This document shows positions 28,029 to 35,794 of a stretch of DNA of 64,000 bases, piece by piece. Source of the DNA: Ruegeria sp. HKCCA6707. Lineage in GTDB: Bacteria > Pseudomonadota > Alphaproteobacteria > Rhodobacterales > Rhodobacteraceae. The position numbers were made by a program, and so were the translations under genes. Location of the stretch: positions 85,997 to 149,996 of the forward strand of contig NZ_WQEG01000007.1 in the NCBI RefSeq assembly GCF_013033515.1, read 5' to 3'. A model generated the notes under the pieces. That model was not told where the DNA came from. It searched no databases and saw nothing but the letters and a program-made list of their open reading frames with translations. Positions within the stretch are counted from its first letter, which is position 1. Each line of letters starts with the position of its first letter.

Positions 28029-28454
28029 TCACATCATTGTCGAGACCTGTTGGTGAACCTCAATGATGTTGCCTTCGGGGTCTTGAAAGAACACCTGATG
28101 CCATTCCTTGGAAAACGTCGTGCCGTAGTCGGAATAGGGGATGCCCTTTTCGTCAAGCATCTTGAGGAACCCTTTTAGATCATCGGTGCGAAAGGCGATG
28201 TGGCCGCGTTCAACGGGGTTGATGACGTGTCCGTTCTTGAAGGCTACACCAAAATCGCGCTCGGCTAGGTGCATCTGCATATGGCCATCGGTGGCAAACT
28301 GGATGTTGCCGTCATAGCCCTTATCTTCATTGGCCTCGGATCGTGGGAAATTCTGCTGTGGGATGTTATCAAGACCTAACACATTGGTATAGAAGTCGTG
28401 CAAGCGGTCCACATCATCGGCCACAAAGTTTATGTGGTGAAATTCAAGTTTCAT
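28029..28454 (-). CDS. VOC (glyoxalase/dioxygenase fold) family protein
   Basis: A 141-residue protein made of one pair of beta-alpha-beta-beta-beta modules. It starts HHINFVADDVDRLHDFYTNVLG, and the second module contains GHIAFRTDDLKGFLKMLDEKGI and ends VFFQDPEGNIIEVHQQ. Histidine near residue 7 and glutamate near the C-terminus are likely metal ligands. The start lies 11 nt inside the end of the Anbu gene, so it is translated with that cluster. The substrate is unknown; glyoxalase I activity is not implied. Confidence 0.8.
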   Translation of the reverse strand: MKLEFHHINFVADDVDRLHDFYTNVLGLDNIPQQNFPRSEANEDKGYDGNIQFATDGHMQMHLAERDFGVAFKNGHVINPVERGHIAFRTDDLKGFLKMLDEKGIPYSDYGTTFSKEWHQVFFQDPEGNIIEVHQQVSTMM

Positions 28455-29175
28455 ATTCGGGCAACTTGGATAGGGCCGATTTCAAAGCGTCTCCCCACCC
28501 GTCCGAGATTGTTCGGAAATAGGGGTCGTCGGCCTCAAACCGGGATTTCTCACCAGCTTCAAAACTGTCTTCGGTGTAAAGCAGCAAGTCCAACGGGGCA
28601 CCAACCGACAGATTGGCTTTGATCGTCGAATCAAAACTGACCAGCAACAGTTTCACCGTTTCGGGAAAGCTCATATTAGGGTCGTAGGCGCGCACCAGTA
28701 TGGGGCGGCCATATTTGGTCTCGCCGATCTGAAAGAACGGTGTATCGTCGCCTGCTTCGATGAAGTTTCCTTCGGGATAGATCAAGAAAAGACGCGATTC
28801 CCCGCCTTTGATCTGACCACCCAGAATAAGTGTCGCATGGAAGGCGCTGTCAGCCTCTTGGCCCGACCGCCCGTGTTGTTCGATGACGTCGTTCAGTGTT
28901 TCGGCGACAATTTGCGCGACTTGGAACATCGTTGGCGCTTCAAGGATCGAAGGGGACCGATCTGCCGGGGCTTTGGTACGCTCCTCCAGCAGGCTGATGG
29001 TTGCTTGCGTCGTCGCCAGATTGCCTGCGGTCAAAATGGTGATCGCCCGTTCGCCCTCGACCGTCCAATTGAACATTTTGTTGAAGGTAGAGACGTTGTC
29101 GACCCCCGCATTCGTGCGCGTATCGGACATGAACACCAATCCGCGCTTCAAACGCATCCCCACTGCGTAGGTCAT
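28444..29175 (-). CDS. Anbu, ancestral proteasome beta-like protease
   Basis: A 243-residue NTN-hydrolase of the Anbu (bacterial proteasome homologue) family. It starts MTYAVGM, so removal of the initiator Met would expose the catalytic Thr2; the following RGLVFMSDTRTNAGVDN is the family signature. Anbu forms ring or helical assemblies related to HslV and 20S beta subunits, but a physiological role is not settled. It is downstream of transglutaminase, alpha-E and ATP-grasp genes, a recurring partnership in bacteria, which suggests action on a peptide or amide product made by those enzymes. Confidence 0.88.
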   Translation of the reverse strand: MTYAVGMRLKRGLVFMSDTRTNAGVDNVSTFNKMFNWTVEGERAITILTAGNLATTQATISLLEERTKAPADRSPSILEAPTMFQVAQIVAETLNDVIEQHGRSGQEADSAFHATLILGGQIKGGESRLFLIYPEGNFIEAGDDTPFFQIGETKYGRPILVRAYDPNMSFPETVKLLLVSFDSTIKANLSVGAPLDLLLYTEDSFEAGEKSRFEADDPYFRTISDGWGDALKSALSKLPEYET

Positions 29176-29186
29176 CTAAGTCTCCG

Positions 29187-29984
29187 TCACTGCTGTGCAA
29201 CTTGCAACTGAACACTCAGTTGCTCGGCCGCATGCCCAAGCCTGCTGCCTACTACCGGGGCCGCCTGCATATAGTCCAGCCCTGTCGCAACGCGCACATA
29301 GCGATTGTCGGGCGATATGCCGTTCGAGACGTCGAACCCGACCCAGCCCAGCCCGTCCAGATGAACCTCGGCCCAGGCGTGGGTGGCATCCTGAAGCTCG
29401 GTCTCGTTCATCATCAGATAGCCCGAAACATAGCGTGCAGGCAGCCCCATGTGACGGGCACAGGCGATGAAGATGTGGGTATGGTCCTGGCAGACGCCGC
29501 ACCCAGCTTCGATGGCGTCCTCGGCGCTCCAGTCCGGGCTCGAACTGCCGATCTTGTAGGTCACCGCCTGCCGGATTGCCTCGGAAAGCGCGTGCATCTG
29601 CTCCAAGGGTTCGAGCTTGGGCAGCGAGCGGACCAGTTCCATACAGCCCCGACCCGGCTTGGTCTGTGTGGTGCCGCGTTGAAACAGCCATAGGGGCGTT
29701 GATCCTTCGTGACGTCCCAGAACACCATGAGTATCCTCGACCTCGACCACGCCTTCCGAGATCAACACAACAGTCTGCGTGTTGGGTTCAAAGCTGATCA
29801 ATTCAACCGTGTTGCGGTGATAGTCTTCAAAGCTCAGCTCTTTTCGACCGCCTTCGATCTCGGTGGTCCAGTTGATGATCTGCTGATTGCGAAAGGATTT
29901 CGGCGTCTTTCTCAGCTGCTGCAGCCCAAACGGCACCGGCGCGTCAAAATCATATCGGGTTTCATGTTTGATCCGTAGTTTCAT
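29187..29984 (-). CDS. Transglutaminase-like cysteine protease family protein
   Basis: A 265-residue protein with an N-terminal beta domain (starting KLRIKHETRYDFDAPV) and a C-terminal transglutaminase core: GCGVCQDHTHIFIACAR with the catalytic cysteine near residue 161, DATHAWAEVHL with histidine near 200, and GWVGFDVSNG with aspartate near 215. The triad looks intact. In Anbu clusters this enzyme is thought to hydrolyse or transfer amide bonds. It begins 3 nt after the alpha-E gene and is followed 11 nt later by the Anbu gene. Confidence 0.9.
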   Translation of the reverse strand: MKLRIKHETRYDFDAPVPFGLQQLRKTPKSFRNQQIINWTTEIEGGRKELSFEDYHRNTVELISFEPNTQTVVLISEGVVEVEDTHGVLGRHEGSTPLWLFQRGTTQTKPGRGCMELVRSLPKLEPLEQMHALSEAIRQAVTYKIGSSSPDWSAEDAIEAGCGVCQDHTHIFIACARHMGLPARYVSGYLMMNETELQDATHAWAEVHLDGLGWVGFDVSNGISPDNRYVRVATGLDYMQAAPVVGSRLGHAAEQLSVQLQVAQQ

Positions 29985-29987
29985 GGC

Positions 29988-30929
29988 TTACTCATAGAAC
30001 CGATAGTCAATTTCGATCTGCCGACTTAACTGGTTGAGATCCCTCAGAAAGTCCTCGATATATTCATGCAAGCCAGCCTCAAAAATGTTCGCGATGCTTC
30101 TGTCGAGATACGTGTCGAATAATGTATTCGATGCTTCGCAAGAAGACCCGGCGAAACCATAGTCCTTTTTCAGATAGGCCAGGTTTTCCTGAATCTTGCG
30201 GCAACAGAAATGCAGGCTTCGCGGCATACGCTGATCGAGGATCAGAAACTGCGCGATATCGGAGGGCGTTGTCTTTTGTCCATGGGTAATGCGGTAACCG
30301 CCACCCGCGCCCACCGAGCGCAGAATGCTCTCCCATTGGATATTGTCCAACGATGAGCCAACCGAAAACGCGGTGGGCAGCAGGACATAGTACTTTACGT
30401 CCAAGATCCGGCCCGTATTGTCCGCGCGTTCGACAAAGGTGCCGATGCGGGTGAAATCGAACATGTCATTGCGCAGCATGGTGCCCAGGTTCGCACCGCG
30501 CACCAAAGCCGCCTGATGGCGGATCATTTCCAGCACGCCAGGCAAATCGCGTTCACTGACACGGCGTTTCATGGTGGCATCGACCCGCATCCAGGTGGCG
30601 TTTACCGCGCTCCAGACATCATGGGTCAGCGCTGTCCGTACAAGTCGCGCATTGTCGCGCGCCTGTTTGATCACCGACCGGATTGACGAGGTGTTTTCCA
30701 TGTCCCGCAACACCCAATCGATGGCGTTGTCTTTGGTGACCTCATTATATTTGCTCAGATATCCGTCCAGCACGCCCGTCGTCTTCAACACCGAAGCCCA
30801 TTCCTCGACCGAGTTATGGGTTCGGGTCAAAGCCATTCGCTGACCAGTTTCCAACAGCCTTGCGGAGTTTTCTGCGCGTTCCAGATATCGCGCCATCCAG
30901 AACAATCCGCCTGCGGTTTTTCCCAACAT
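29988..30929 (-). CDS. Alpha-E domain protein (DUF403)
   Basis: A 313-residue, almost entirely helical protein starting MLGKTAGGLFWMARYLERAENSARLL-like, the hallmark of the alpha-E family. The rest contains conserved RALHF-type and DYGFAG segments. The molecular role is unknown; the family always co-occurs with circularly permuted ATP-grasp and transglutaminase proteins. It starts 3 nt after the ATP-grasp gene. Confidence 0.88.
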   Translation of the reverse strand: MLGKTAGGLFWMARYLERAENSARLLETGQRMALTRTHNSVEEWASVLKTTGVLDGYLSKYNEVTKDNAIDWVLRDMENTSSIRSVIKQARDNARLVRTALTHDVWSAVNATWMRVDATMKRRVSERDLPGVLEMIRHQAALVRGANLGTMLRNDMFDFTRIGTFVERADNTGRILDVKYYVLLPTAFSVGSSLDNIQWESILRSVGAGGGYRITHGQKTTPSDIAQFLILDQRMPRSLHFCCRKIQENLAYLKKDYGFAGSSCEASNTLFDTYLDRSIANIFEAGLHEYIEDFLRDLNQLSRQIEIDYRFYE

Positions 30930-30932
30930 GGC

Positions 30933-32351
30933 CTAGTCCTCCAGAACCCAGGTGTCTTTGGTTCCGCCACCTTGGCTGGAATTCACAACCAGAGAGCCTT
31001 TCTTCAGCGCCACACGCGTCAGGCCACCCGGCGTGATTTTTACACCTTCTGGTGACACCAGCACAAAGGGCCGCAAGTCCACGTGGCGCGGGGCAAGCCC
31101 GGAACGGGCGAAAATCGGAACGGTAGACAGGGACAAGGTCGGCTGTGCGATGTAATTCCCCGGGCGCGCTTTCAGCTTGGCCCGGAAGGCCGCAATTTCC
31201 TTTTTGCTGGCGGTGGGTCCGATCAACATCCCGTACCCGCCCGATCCGTGCACCTCTTTCACCACGAGGTCAGAAAGGTTGTCCAAGACGTAAGCCAAAG
31301 AGTCCGGATCGCTACAGCGCCAGGTCGGGACGTTCTGCAACAATGGCTTTTCGCCGGTATAGAACTCCACGATTTCAGGCATGTAGGAATAGATAGCCTT
31401 GTCATCGGCGATCCCCGTCCCCGGCGCGTTTGCTATCGTGATGCCTCCGGCGCGATAGACGTCCATGATACCGGGCACACCCAGCGCACTGCTGGGATCA
31501 AAATTCAACGGATCAAGGAAGTCGTCATCCACCCGGCGATAGAGCACGTCAATCGGTTTGTAGCCCCGCGTGGTTCGCATACAAACGCGACCATCCACCA
31601 CGCGCAGGTCATGACCTTCAACAAGTTCAACGGCCATCTGATCGGCAAGAAACGCGTGTTCGTAATAGGCCGAATTGTATATGCCCGGCGTCAATACAGC
31701 CACGGTTGGTTCACCTTCGGCGCACGCCGGTGCGCAAGCCGCAAGCGACCGCCGCAGGTTGCGCGGGTAATCCGAGACGTTCCGCACATTGGTCGCGCTG
31801 AACAGTTCGGGGAACATCTTGAGCATGGTTTCCCGGTTTTCCAGCATATAGCTGACACCGGAGGGCGTGCGCGCATTGTCTTCCAGCACGAAGAACTCGT
31901 CAGGCCCGGTCCGCACCAAATCGATCCCAACGATATGCGTGTAGACCTGACCCGGAGGGGCAACACCCAGCATCTGAGGTAGAAACGCCTCGTTGGACGC
32001 AATCATTTCGGCCGGAACACGCCCTGCCCGCACAATCTCTTGCCGATGATAGATGTCATAGAGGAAGGCGTTGATCGCCCGCACCCGCTGTTCGATACCG
32101 CGTTCCAGGCGTTGCCATTCCCGGCCCGAGATCACGCGTGGAACGATGTCGAAGGGAATTAATCGTTCTTCGGCTTCGGCCTTGCCATAAACGTTAAAGG
32201 TAATACCCGTAAGTCGGAAAACCTCTTCCGCTTCGCGCTGTTTCGCCCGCAGCCGCGAGGCATCTTCCGCATTGAACCACCGACCGATTTCTTCGTAGGG
32301 CCCCCGAAGCGTCCCCTTGCCGGTGAACATCTCATCAAAATATTCACTCAT
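30933..32351 (-). CDS. Circularly permuted type 2 ATP-grasp protein
   Basis: A 472-residue member of the DUF404/DUF407 ATP-grasp group, predicted to form amide bonds with ATP as energy source. Segments include GITFNVYGKAEAEERLIPFDIVPR, FFVLEDNARTPSGVSYMLENRE near residue 155, VDVLYRRVDDDFLDP near 245 and a C-terminal VVKEVHGSGGYGMLIGP glycine-rich loop near 365. It heads the Anbu cluster. The upstream gap to speB is 116 bp and may hold the promoter. Confidence 0.88.
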   Translation of the reverse strand: MSEYFDEMFTGKGTLRGPYEEIGRWFNAEDASRLRAKQREAEEVFRLTGITFNVYGKAEAEERLIPFDIVPRVISGREWQRLERGIEQRVRAINAFLYDIYHRQEIVRAGRVPAEMIASNEAFLPQMLGVAPPGQVYTHIVGIDLVRTGPDEFFVLEDNARTPSGVSYMLENRETMLKMFPELFSATNVRNVSDYPRNLRRSLAACAPACAEGEPTVAVLTPGIYNSAYYEHAFLADQMAVELVEGHDLRVVDGRVCMRTTRGYKPIDVLYRRVDDDFLDPLNFDPSSALGVPGIMDVYRAGGITIANAPGTGIADDKAIYSYMPEIVEFYTGEKPLLQNVPTWRCSDPDSLAYVLDNLSDLVVKEVHGSGGYGMLIGPTASKKEIAAFRAKLKARPGNYIAQPTLSLSTVPIFARSGLAPRHVDLRPFVLVSPEGVKITPGGLTRVALKKGSLVVNSSQGGGTKDTWVLED

Positions 32352-32467
32352 AGAGTCAGTTTGACGAACGCACCGAGGTTTGCAAGAGGGACAATCTTAG
32401 GAAAGTCGCTACCTTGGGCGACGTGACTATTTTTCGGGCACCGCCCAAAACCAAGGGGACCGGCCAT

Positions 32468-33310
32468 TCAGCACGCTGCCATAAGCCGGTACACGATCTG
32501 AGCAGCGGTGAAATCCCAAGCGGCGTCGCCATTCGGGGCCAGTTCGACCACATCGAACCCAACACAATGCCGCCCCTGCAACGCGTTCTCAACCAAATGC
32601 AGCGCCTGATAGAACGACAATCCGCCGGGGACAGGCGTGCCGGTTGCGGGCATCTGGCTGGGGTCCAGACCGTCAACATCAAAACTGACATAGACCTTTT
32701 GCGGGAAATCCTTGGGCAGCATGACCGAGTGGATATTGCCGGTCACCAGCTCTTCGGCGTCCACGTGAAAGACGTTGTTCGCGATACGGCTTTCCGCCTC
32801 TTGCGGGCAGAGCGCACGGACACCGAATTGTGCAAGGCGTATGCCTTGCTGGCTGAGCAGGTGCATGACCGAGGCATGGGAATGTACCTCACCCTGATAC
32901 GCAATCCGCAGGTCTGCATGAGCGTCTATCTGCACGATGCCGATAGGTTCATCCAAAGCCCGCGCGACGCCTGAAACGGCGCCATAGCTCAGCGAATGCT
33001 CACCACCCAAAGCCACCGGGATTTGGCCGGCTCTAACAACGGCTTCGGTTTTGGCCGCGATACGCTCCATGACCTCGGGCAAAGGTCCGTCGCAGGCGAC
33101 GGCGTCACGAGTGAATATGCCCGCAGCACAAGGTTCAATCCCCTTGCACAAACGCTCCAGTTCGTTCGACGCTTCAATGATGGCCGATGGCCCCGCCTGG
33201 GTGCCAGACCCATATGACACGGTGCGCTCCAACGGCACTGGAATGACGTGAAAGCGAGCGCTTTGCTGTCGTTCGCTTTCAGACAATTCGCTGTCTAGAA
33301 AAATGCTCAT
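32468..33310 (-). CDS. speB: Agmatinase
   Basis: A 280-residue ureohydrolase converting agmatine to putrescine and urea. Manganese-binding motifs are present: GGEHSLSYG, VQIDAHADLR and VSFDVDGLDPSQMPATGTPVPGG. Agmatinase rather than arginase or guanidinobutyrase is supported by the arginine decarboxylase gene in the same operon. It overlaps the end of the carboxyspermidine decarboxylase gene by 4 nt (ATGA) and is the last gene of the polyamine operon. Confidence 0.9.
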   Translation of the reverse strand: MSIFLDSELSESERQQSARFHVIPVPLERTVSYGSGTQAGPSAIIEASNELERLCKGIEPCAAGIFTRDAVACDGPLPEVMERIAAKTEAVVRAGQIPVALGGEHSLSYGAVSGVARALDEPIGIVQIDAHADLRIAYQGEVHSHASVMHLLSQQGIRLAQFGVRALCPQEAESRIANNVFHVDAEELVTGNIHSVMLPKDFPQKVYVSFDVDGLDPSQMPATGTPVPGGLSFYQALHLVENALQGRHCVGFDVVELAPNGDAAWDFTAAQIVYRLMAAC

Positions 33311-34476
33311 GATAGCCGGTCCTTGAAGTCGTCATAGCCGAACTGCCTAACGATTTTCAGTTCATCCGTTTCGCTGTTCCACAGCGCAATCGTCGGCAAT
33401 GGTACGCCGTTGAACGTATTGGTCTTGACCATCGAATAATGCGCCTGATCAAGGAAAGCAAAGCGTTGGCCGATTTCCAGCGGCCTGTTCCACGTGTAGT
33501 CCCCGATCACGTCGCCCGCCAGACAGGACGGCCCTCCCAGACGGTACGTATGGCCTGCTTTGGCCTCATCCATCAGCGCAGGGCGGTAAGGTGCTTCGAT
33601 CACATCGGGCATATGACAGGTGGCCGAGATATCAGTAATGGCGAGTTTCATGCCATTCTGGGGCAGGTCGAGGATTTCACCCACCAGAATACCTGCGTCC
33701 AGCGCCACGGCTTCGCCGGGTTCGAGATAGACATCGACACCATAGGTTTCTCGGATGGATAGGATAAAGGCGACCAACCCATCCCGATCATAATCATCGC
33801 GGGTGATGTGATGGCCGCCACCAAAGTTCAGCCATTCCAGCTGGCCCAGATAAGGTTTGAGCTTGGGTTCCACCGCTTCCCATGTGCGCTGCAAAGGTGT
33901 GAAGCCCTGTTCGCAGAGCGTGTGCATATGCAGCCCATCCACATCTTGCAGAATCTCCGGGGTCAATTGGCTGACCGGGGTGCCCAAGCGCGAGCACGGG
34001 GCACAGGGGTCGTATTTTGGGATTTCACCCTCGGAGTGTTCAGGGTTGATGCGCAGCCCAACCTGAACACTTGCGGCCTGTGCTTTGGCCCGAAAACGGT
34101 CCTTTTGCGCTGGAGAGTTGAAGATCACGTGGTCAGAGAGCGACAGGATTTCGTCAATATCGCCGTCTTTGTACCCCGCGCAAAACGTAGCGACCTCGCC
34201 GCCATATTCCTCGCGGCCCAGACGCGCCTCATAGATACCGCTGGCACAGGTGCCGCCCAGGTGTTGACGCACCAGCGGGGCCAGCGCGAACATGGAAAAC
34301 GCCTTGAGCGCGCTGAGGACATGCGCGCCGGAACGGTTGCCGATATCGGCCAGTGTCATCAAATTATGCTCAACCGCCTTTTCGTCGACCACGAAACAAG
34401 GGGATGGGACGCGAGCAAGGTCGAATTCGCGGAAGGCGCCGGCGTCACCGGCTTGGGTGGTCATCATGTCGGACAT
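33307..34476 (-). CDS. nspC: Carboxy(nor)spermidine decarboxylase
   Basis: A 389-residue fold-III PLP decarboxylase. It starts near ARVPSPCFVVDEKAVEHNL; a likely PLP lysine is in VLSALKAFS near residue 58, and HMHTLCEQGF and NFGGGHHIT mark the phosphate-binding region. It removes the carboxyl group of carboxyspermidine (or carboxynorspermidine) to give the triamine. Because the operon makes putrescine, carboxyspermidine is the more likely substrate. A hairpin element separates it from the dehydrogenase gene upstream; it overlaps speB by 4 nt. Confidence 0.9.
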   Translation of the reverse strand: MSDMMTTQAGDAGAFREFDLARVPSPCFVVDEKAVEHNLMTLADIGNRSGAHVLSALKAFSMFALAPLVRQHLGGTCASGIYEARLGREEYGGEVATFCAGYKDGDIDEILSLSDHVIFNSPAQKDRFRAKAQAASVQVGLRINPEHSEGEIPKYDPCAPCSRLGTPVSQLTPEILQDVDGLHMHTLCEQGFTPLQRTWEAVEPKLKPYLGQLEWLNFGGGHHITRDDYDRDGLVAFILSIRETYGVDVYLEPGEAVALDAGILVGEILDLPQNGMKLAITDISATCHMPDVIEAPYRPALMDEAKAGHTYRLGGPSCLAGDVIGDYTWNRPLEIGQRFAFLDQAHYSMVKTNTFNGVPLPTIALWNSETDELKIVRQFGYDDFKDRLS

Positions 34477-34497
34477 GTCAGGCGTCTCCGCTGCTTG

Positions 34498-34555
34498 GAG
34501 AAGCCGGGGGGGCGCTGCCCCCCGGACCCCCCGAGGTATTTTTGAACAGAAGAAG
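34498..34555 (+). repeat. Dispersed G-rich hairpin element in the polyamine operon
   Basis: CCGGGGGG and CCCCCCGG form an 8-bp stem over a short loop, followed by ACCCCCCGAGGTATTTTTGAACAGAAGAAG-type sequence (tail at 34532-34555). It fills most of the 87-bp gap between the dehydrogenase and decarboxylase genes and is the clearest copy of the element in the window. Confidence 0.75.
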
Positions 34556-34563
34556 TTCCGGAG

Positions 34564-35775
34564 TTAGAAATCGACGGGACCGTCGAGCTCATGAACCTGC
34601 CAGGGCAAACCGTGGGCGTTGAGCATGTCCATGAAATCATCAGGGTCGAGCTGTTCCATGTTCCACACGCCGGGATCACGCCAATTGCCTTTCAGCACCT
34701 GCGCCGCGCCGATCATGGCGGGAACACCGGTAGTATAGCTGACGGCCTGGCTGCCGACTTCGGCAAAACATTCTTCGTGATCGCAGATATTGTAGATATA
34801 GAAGGTCTTTTCGCCCGAGCCGTCCTTGGCCTGACCCGTGGCGATATCGCCTATGCAGGCTTTGCCTTTGGTTTCGGCCCCCAGATCGCCGGGATCGGGC
34901 AGCAGGGTTTTCAGAAACTGGATCGGGATGATTTCCTTGCCGTCATGCATGACCGGGTCGATCCGGGTCATGCCGACATTTTGCAGCACCTTGGCATGGG
35001 TGATGTAGGCGTCGCCGAATGTCATCCAGAACCGGGCGCGCTCGATCTCGGGGAAGTGGGTCGAAAGCGATTCCAACTCCTCGTGATACATCAGGTACAT
35101 GTTCTTGGGACCGATGGCGGGGAAGTCGAATTCGACCTTGTGGGTCATTGCCGGGCTGTGGTGCCATTTGCCCCCTTCCCAGTGGCGCACCTCGGCCAGC
35201 ACTTCGCGCAGGTTGATCTCGGGGTTGAAATTGGTGGCAAATTCCTGATCGTTCGAGCCGCCATTGGCGTCCAGCACATCGATCTGGCGGATTGTCTCAA
35301 GCTTGTGTTTCTTGAGCCATTTGGCGAAGACGGATGTAACCCCGGGATCAAAGCCGGAGCCCAAAATGGCCGTCAGACCAAGCTCTTCGAATTTTTCCTG
35401 ATAAGCCCATTGCCAGTGGTATTCGAACTTGGCCTCGTCTTCGGGCTCGTAGTTCGCGGTGTCCAGATAGTGACACCCGGCCTCAAGGCAGGCGTCCATC
35501 AGCACCAGATCCTGATAGGGCAGCGCCAGGTTCACAAGGATCTCGGCCCCGGTTTTGCGGATCAGCGCCACCGTATCTTCGACCTTATAGGCATCCAGTT
35601 CAGCGGTTGCGATATCGACGCCGACACGTTCCTTGACCGATTTGGCAATCGCGTCGCATTTCGATTTGGTGCGGCTGGTCAAGGTGATTTCGGTAAAGAT
35701 GTCCGAATTCATCGCCATCTTGTGCACGGCAGCGTGGCTGACGCCGCCGGCCCCTACGACAAGTGTCTTTCCCAT
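34564..35775 (-). CDS. Carboxyspermidine dehydrogenase (saccharopine dehydrogenase family)
   Basis: A 403-residue NADPH-dependent enzyme that condenses putrescine (or diaminopropane) with aspartate semialdehyde and reduces the imine to carboxy(nor)spermidine. A Rossmann start KTLVVGAGGVSHAAVHK and the saccharopine dehydrogenase-like core (YLDTANYEPEDEAKFEYHW, GSGFDPGVTSVFAKW) are clear. I chose ATG at 35775, with AAGGAG 6-7 nt upstream; an in-frame ATG at 35817 would overlap speA and lacks a good site. It follows speA by 19 bp and works directly before the decarboxylase in the pathway. Confidence 0.9.
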   Translation of the reverse strand: MGKTLVVGAGGVSHAAVHKMAMNSDIFTEITLTSRTKSKCDAIAKSVKERVGVDIATAELDAYKVEDTVALIRKTGAEILVNLALPYQDLVLMDACLEAGCHYLDTANYEPEDEAKFEYHWQWAYQEKFEELGLTAILGSGFDPGVTSVFAKWLKKHKLETIRQIDVLDANGGSNDQEFATNFNPEINLREVLAEVRHWEGGKWHHSPAMTHKVEFDFPAIGPKNMYLMYHEELESLSTHFPEIERARFWMTFGDAYITHAKVLQNVGMTRIDPVMHDGKEIIPIQFLKTLLPDPGDLGAETKGKACIGDIATGQAKDGSGEKTFYIYNICDHEECFAEVGSQAVSYTTGVPAMIGAAQVLKGNWRDPGVWNMEQLDPDDFMDMLNAHGLPWQVHELDGPVDF

Positions 35776-35794
35776 AATCTTCTCCTTACCGAGA

